From: Candidatus Gastranaerophilales bacterium | GTDB lineage: Bacteria; Cyanobacteriota; Vampirovibrionia; Gastranaerophilales; Gastranaerophilaceae | Direction: 5' to 3' | Length of the DNA stretch: 9,093 nucleotides | NCBI GenBank assembly: GCA_947630355.1 | Contig: CANRHJ010000074.1 | Coordinates: forward strand, 1-9,093 | In this document: positions 5,507 through 9,093 of the stretch, one piece after another | Numbering within the stretch: position 1 is the first letter of the stretch | Layout of the letters: every line of letters starts with the position of its first letter | Notes under the pieces: generated by a model | Seen by the model: the letters and a program-made list of their open reading frames with translations, nothing else | Databases searched by the model: none | What the model was told of the DNA's origin: nothing | Program-made: the position numbers and the translations under genes

Positions 5507-7132
5507 TTAAGTTTTAAGAGTTCTGGCCCGTTTGATTCTGGAGATATATTCAGCACCGTTACCGCTTGCATCATGACCGATAGGTGCTGTTCTCCAACCT
5601 AAAAATCCCTGATGGTCTTTTTTTATATCAGTAATCAAATCTCTGCCTTTATTAACTTCACCATATCGTTTATCAATTAAAGCTAGAGTTTTATCGGTTA
5701 AAACATCAAATGCAGCCTTTAAGAAATCATCCGCCGTACAATTTTGACCCGCAGTACCGCCATAAATTTCCTTACAGATTACATCAATAACTTCCGAGTC
5801 ATACTTTGTGGCATTGTTTGCGACATTTGCCAATCGTTGACCTATTACTGCAGTTAATTGAGTCTGTAAACTGCCGGAAGTTTCTTTTTCTATTTGAGTT
5901 ACAAGACTTCTGCCTCCGGCATCAAGACCGTATTTCTCTTCATACGCTTGTACAACTTGGAAAAATTCTTCATCCGTCAAATCTTCATTGTTTATAAGGG
6001 CTGTTAAATCTTTTTCTCTTGTGCCCAAACCCTTCATTGAATCGTGAATTTGTTCCACATAAGCATCAACATTAATACTTATGTTCTTATTATCATCACG
6101 ATTATCTAAGACAGTTTTCGAATCTTTTTGAGGAGCATCTATTTCACCTGATTTCTGCAATTCTTTTATTGCATCAGCTCTTGTTGCATCTGGATCTTTC
6201 ATCTGAAGCATTAATAATTTCGCTTGTATTTTATCTTCATCTTTTGAAGAAAATTCCATATATGCATATCTTAATTCTTCAGCTGTTTCATCGTCTATTA
6301 CGCCATCATTCAAAAATTCTTTAATAACATCTTCGGGACATTTATAATTATCGTCTTTACTTGACATTACAATGTCATAAATTTTATCTTTTAATTCATC
6401 AATATCATTTTTATTGTATTCGGAAGTACTTAAAGTTGTTTCTTCGTCTTTGGTTTCATCCGAAACTTCAGTGTCTTTTTCTTCAATTGCAGCTTGCATT
6501 GTTTTAACCATTTCAGATAATTTATCATATGAATCATCAGAGATTAAATCCGAATAATAATCTAAGGACATATCTCCATTTACAATTTTAGCAGCAATTT
6601 CCGCCATTTTATCAGCAGACAAATCCTGCGGAATAACTTCCTGCGGTCCGTCTTGTACCTTATCCGCAGTGTTTTCTCCATATATATCTTCATACGCAGT
6701 TTTATATTTTTCGTCGCTATTAAATTTCTCGCGCAGATTTACACTTTTAAAGTTGGATATTGATTCTTTCGAATAGTTATTTAATGTACTCCATAGTGAA
6801 AAATCAGTAATCGTTCCATCCGAATCTTTCTGTAATACGCTCAATTCATCGTAATTTAATACGCCGTCACTATCCTTATCAAAAATTTCAAATAAGGTAT
6901 TTAAGTCATCCTGATCTAACTCACTGACATCTTTTTGTGTTGCGCTGCTCATCATTTCATTAAATGTTGATGAATCCATTTGCGTATTTTCATCAATAGT
7001 AAATATTGAATAACTGTATCCGGAATGCAAACAATCTTTTCTCAAATTATTTATTGAATCGGAAACATTTGATAAATTCTTATCGTTTTTTGCCAGATAT
7101 AATCCCACATAACTAGTAAAATTATCAGCCAT
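5507..7132 (-). CDS. EF-hand protein with C-terminal annexin-like repeats
   Basis: This acidic 541-residue protein has no signal peptide or membrane span. A canonical EF-hand calcium loop lies at 85-96 (DKDSDGVLNYDE; ligands D85, D87, D89, N93, E96), flanked by helices. Residues 47-59 may be a degenerate partner loop about 38 residues earlier. Residues 100-350 are charged, helix-rich, and include a Glu/Asp/Thr-rich linker (about 217-240). Residues 356-430 resemble an annexin repeat: helix, MKGLGT (366-371, the GxGT type II calcium loop), YEEKYG (397-402), and IEKETSGSLQ (414-423). A second, diverged copy at 445-519 keeps GGT (458-460), RYG (489-491) and GRDLI (496-500) in 89-residue register. 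The likely role is calcium-dependent binding, perhaps to membranes. This is inferred from the families; bacterial annexins are known but rare. The start has AAGGAG 6 nt upstream (7139-7144). The gene is a single transcription unit, convergent with the GT-C-like gene. Confidence 0.85.
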   Translation of the reverse strand: MADNFTSYVGLYLAKNDKNLSNVSDSINNLRKDCLHSGYSYSIFTIDENTQMDSSTFNEMMSSATQKDVSELDQDDLNTLFEIFDKDSDGVLNYDELSVLQKDSDGTITDFSLWSTLNNYSKESISNFKSVNLREKFNSDEKYKTAYEDIYGENTADKVQDGPQEVIPQDLSADKMAEIAAKIVNGDMSLDYYSDLISDDSYDKLSEMVKTMQAAIEEKDTEVSDETKDEETTLSTSEYNKNDIDELKDKIYDIVMSSKDDNYKCPEDVIKEFLNDGVIDDETAEELRYAYMEFSSKDEDKIQAKLLMLQMKDPDATRADAIKELQKSGEIDAPQKDSKTVLDNRDDNKNISINVDAYVEQIHDSMKGLGTREKDLTALINNEDLTDEEFFQVVQAYEEKYGLDAGGRSLVTQIEKETSGSLQTQLTAVIGQRLANVANNATKYDSEVIDVICKEIYGGTAGQNCTADDFLKAAFDVLTDKTLALIDKRYGEVNKGRDLITDIKKDHQGFLGWRTAPIGHDASGNGAEYISRIKRARTLKT

Positions 7133-7138
7133 ACAATA

Positions 7139-7144
7139 CTCCTT
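7139..7144 (-). promoter_or_regulatory. Ribosome binding site of the EF-hand/annexin-like gene
   Basis: Read on the minus strand, AAGGAG lies 6 nt before the ATG at 7132. It is ideal in sequence and spacing, and it confirms the start. Confidence 0.75.
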
Positions 7145-7154
7145 TTCTTCTTCT

Positions 7155-7178
7155 GATTATATAATCGGATTTTATCCG
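7155..7178 (-). promoter_or_regulatory. Possible promoter/operator: palindrome over a -10 plus a small hairpin
   Basis: A perfect 12-bp palindrome, GATTATATAATC (7155-7166), contains TATAAT on the minus strand (7161 down to 7156), placed suitably for a -10 of the EF-hand/annexin-like gene. It shares its last base with a second inverted repeat, CGGAT-TTT-ATCCG (7166-7178). No convincing -35 is present. The pair could be a repressor site over the promoter or simply AT-rich chance. Confidence 0.35.
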
Positions 7179-7267
7179 TAAAAACTTTAATTTTTTGTAA
7201 GAAAAAACAAAAGATTTTAACAATTCTTAATATATTTTTTGTTTAGAAGAAATTTAAGGGAATATTA

Positions 7268-8344
7268 TTAAGATATTTCTTTTCTGTTTGATATAATTTT
7301 CCAACAATTTTTAGGGCAAACAGCCTCACAAATTCCGCACCCTATACATAAATCGAAATTTAAAACACAACCTTCATCCGAAACGGATAAAGCAGTTTGA
7401 GGACAATTATTTTCACAAATTTTACACTTTATACAATCGGTTTTATCATAAACAGGTATATGAACTCGGCCGTCACCGGTTGCAGGCATCGGGAAAACTT
7501 CAAAATCATCATTGATAAAATCACCAAATATACCGCCATTTATCCAACTGTTACTTCTGAATTCCTTAACGGATATTTTATCTTCTTTAAGATTTTCGGG
7601 AAGAGGAATTATTTTATGCCACAGAGAAAAATCCGTTAATCTTTCATACAAATCAATTCTATTAATTGATTTAAGGAAATCGGACAATCCTGATTTTAAA
7701 AATTCAATATCTTTTTCATCTGGATTAATAACCTGAACACAATCAGCGATATCAGCGATATTTCCTCTTACGAAGATTGTACCTCCAACCATTCCGACAC
7801 AAGAGCGATAACCCAATACTGATTCACTATCCTCACAATCAATTCCGCAAATTACTGCAATTCCCCCGCCCATAAATTCAAAACTGAAAGAGCCCGTATT
7901 TTTCAAAACCCATAATTCCGGAGGTTCAAACTTAGGGTCTCGTTTCATTAATGCACCTGATCGGGTTCCGACTCTTCCCGAAACATATATTTTTCCGCTT
8001 GCGGCACAGTGACCTGCCGTATCACCGCAATCACCGTTAACGGTTATCTTAGCACCGGAATTTAGCCATCCAACATCTGCAGGTGCTGAACCTTCCACAT
8101 ATATTTCTGTTCCGCTAAGCGCCATAGCGCCCACTCTTTGTCCCGGATTTGTTATATAAAATTTTAGTTCTTTACCTTTTTCTTTTGCCCAGCTTGAACC
8201 GCCTATGTTATGCTGTCCGCAGGCTTCTATTTTAAACTCGCAATATCCGTCTTCTATTTTTGATGAAATTAATTGCAAAAGCTCCTGCGTTGACATTCTG
8301 TTATTATTTACTAAAGTTTTTATTTCTGTTTGTTCTTTTTTCAT
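7268..8344 (-). CDS. Glutamate synthase GXGXG-domain protein fused to a 2[4Fe-4S] ferredoxin
   Basis: This 358-residue protein has two modules. Residues about 20-205 are a GXGXG right-handed beta-helix, as in the C-terminal domain of GltB and in formylmethanofuran dehydrogenase FwdC. It shows GQRVGAMALSG (68-78), the repeated turns GAKITVNGDCGDTAGHCAAS (97-116) and GKIYVSGRVGTRSGALM (117-133), then FMGGGIAVICG (157-167). Residues about 300-348 are a bacterial-type ferredoxin with two complete clusters: C304, C307, C310, C314 and C333, C336, C339, C343, each CxxCxxCxxxCP. The gene starts 15 nt after the stop of the GOGAT synthase-domain gene. A weak site, GAAAG, lies 6 nt before its ATG (minus strand, 8355 down to 8351). 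The likely role is the structural GXGXG subunit of a split glutamate synthase that also carries electrons to it. An Fwd-like or other oxidoreductase is less likely given the neighbour. The Fe-S content suggests cytoplasmic, low-oxygen function. Confidence 0.85.
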   Translation of the reverse strand: MKKEQTEIKTLVNNNRMSTQELLQLISSKIEDGYCEFKIEACGQHNIGGSSWAKEKGKELKFYITNPGQRVGAMALSGTEIYVEGSAPADVGWLNSGAKITVNGDCGDTAGHCAASGKIYVSGRVGTRSGALMKRDPKFEPPELWVLKNTGSFSFEFMGGGIAVICGIDCEDSESVLGYRSCVGMVGGTIFVRGNIADIADCVQVINPDEKDIEFLKSGLSDFLKSINRIDLYERLTDFSLWHKIIPLPENLKEDKISVKEFRSNSWINGGIFGDFINDDFEVFPMPATGDGRVHIPVYDKTDCIKCKICENNCPQTALSVSDEGCVLNFDLCIGCGICEAVCPKNCWKIISNRKEIS

Positions 8345-8359
8345 AATTATCTTTCATTA

Positions 8360-9093
8360 TTAACAAACATACTGAATATCCAGTCTGTTTGATATATGTT
8401 TATCTACGGTAATTAAAGCATCAGATCTTCCGATAGGGAGAGCGGAATTACCGACAGGTCCCATAAGTTTTTTTAATTCCATATCCGTTGCCTTAAAATA
8501 ATTTACTATATTTTGTGCTGCAATATCTATATCAAGCCGTTTTGTAAGACATAAATCCTGCGTGGCTATGCCTGCCGGACATAACCCCGTATTACAAGCA
8601 TTACATTTACCTGTATCATTACCGATACATCCGGCTATTTGAAGCAATAATCTTCCCGTAAATACACCGTTAGCACCAAGACAAATAAGCTTAAATGCAT
8701 CGGCTGCAAAACTTCCGGTCTGTCCCAATCCTCCGCCTGCGAACAAGGGAATTTCACCCTGTCTGCCCTGATGAACAGCCGCCAAATAACAATCTCTTAA
8801 TTTTGATGTAATCGGATGTCCGGTGTGATCAAGCGAAATTTGATGCGCCGCACCCGTACCCGCCGCTAAGCCGTCTATAAAAAATCCACCCACTATATTA
8901 TACGGATCTCTCAATAAATTATTATATACGGATACACTTGTCGCCGATGCGGCAACCTTTATCGCAACCGGTACCCTAAAATTAAATGCCGCATTCATTG
9001 ACAAAAACATCTTCTGTACACTCTCTTCTATGGAGTATAACCCCTGATGCGTAGGAGGACTCAATAAATCAGCTCTCGGGACTCCCCTTATCT
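8360..9093 (-). CDS. gltB: Glutamate synthase large subunit, FMN/Fe-S synthase domain (cut at right edge)
   Basis: This is the C-terminal portion of the synthase domain of GOGAT, which makes glutamate from 2-oxoglutarate and ammonia using FMN. The frame is open through the right edge; a TTG at 9064-9062 is internal, since conserved codons reading IRGVPRADLL precede it. Counting that TTG as residue 1, landmarks are SPPTHQGLYSIEE (2-14), PVAIKVAAS (32-40), IDGLAAGTGAA (63-73), FAGGGLGQTGS (108-118) and LGANGVFTGR (129-138). The Fe-S region GC...CNAC...CPAGIATQ (145-169) has C146, C154, C157 and C162. That spacing differs from the C-x5-C-x4-C 3Fe-4S loop of classical GltB and is closer to archaeal-type enzymes. 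The protein ends soon after this region, without a GXGXG domain, which is encoded by the next gene 15 nt downstream. An amidotransferase gene and the N-terminus should lie beyond the window. Confidence 0.9.
   Translation of the reverse strand, partial: IRGVPRADLLSPPTHQGLYSIEESVQKMFLSMNAAFNFRVPVAIKVAASATSVSVYNNLLRDPYNIVGGFFIDGLAAGTGAAHQISLDHTGHPITSKLRDCYLAAVHQGRQGEIPLFAGGGLGQTGSFAADAFKLICLGANGVFTGRLLLQIAGCIGNDTGKCNACNTGLCPAGIATQDLCLTKRLDIDIAAQNIVNYFKATDMELKKLMGPVGNSALPIGRSDALITVDKHISNRLDIQYVC

Noticed and set aside
5806..5997. Short + strand ORF inside the EF-hand/annexin-like gene
   Set aside because: It is a shadow of a well-supported coding region on the other strand and has no ribosome site.
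6815..6832. Second canonical EF-hand at residues 101-106 (QKDSDG)
   Set aside because: It lies only 16 residues after the first loop, with Gln at ligand position 1 and Ser at position 12; this is too close and too poor for a real EF-hand.
7205..7244. Terminator for the glutamate synthase operon formed by AAACAAAA and TTTTGTTT
   Set aside because: The stem has a single G-C pair and a 24-nt loop, so it is too weak to support.
7397..7736. Two overlapping + strand ORFs inside the GXGXG-ferredoxin gene
   Set aside because: The opposite frame encodes conserved ferredoxin and GXGXG motifs; these are shadows.

Overview
The window is AT-rich DNA (roughly one third GC by eye) from a bacterium that uses the standard code. 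It holds seven protein genes, one cut off at each edge, with no rRNA, tRNA, CRISPR array or recognisable insertion sequence. The mix suggests an anaerobic, possibly gut-associated bacterium: an archaeal-type split glutamate synthase with clustered Fe-S cysteines, a sugar-type binding protein, a purine-type permease and a GT-C-like membrane protein. A Gastranaerophilales/Melainabacteria-like host would fit, but this is a low-confidence guess and no taxonomic marker gene is present.

Left block (3-2892, + strand): the C-terminal part of an unknown protein, an extracellular solute-binding protein (family 1, sugar type) and an NCS2/AzgA-type nucleobase permease are packed with 1 nt and 0 nt gaps, so they are almost certainly one transcript. 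No ABC permease or ATPase gene is visible for the binding protein. A 373-nt gap follows. It contains a hairpin right after the permease stop, a small cluster of overlapping palindromes, a strikingly GC-rich islet (3149-3196) and an extended -10 promoter.

Middle block (3266-5465, + strand): a small exported protein of unknown function overlaps by 11 nt a 532-residue polytopic membrane protein of a GT-C-like family. This two-gene operon ends in a strong perfect hairpin (5441-5479) that contains the stop codon and lies between convergent genes.

Right block (minus strand): the gene at 5507-7132 is the most unusual item. It encodes an acidic 541-residue protein with no signal peptide, one canonical EF-hand calcium-binding loop near the N-terminus, and a C-terminal region with two annexin-like repeats, the first with a GLGT loop. 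The two repeats align in exact 89-residue register. To its right, and reading the same way, is a glutamate synthase operon: the FMN/Fe-S synthase domain (cut at the right edge), then a protein fusing the GXGXG beta-helix domain to a 2x[4Fe-4S] ferredoxin module. Together these look like separate-gene pieces of an archaeal-type GOGAT. A third piece, the amidotransferase, would be expected outside the window.
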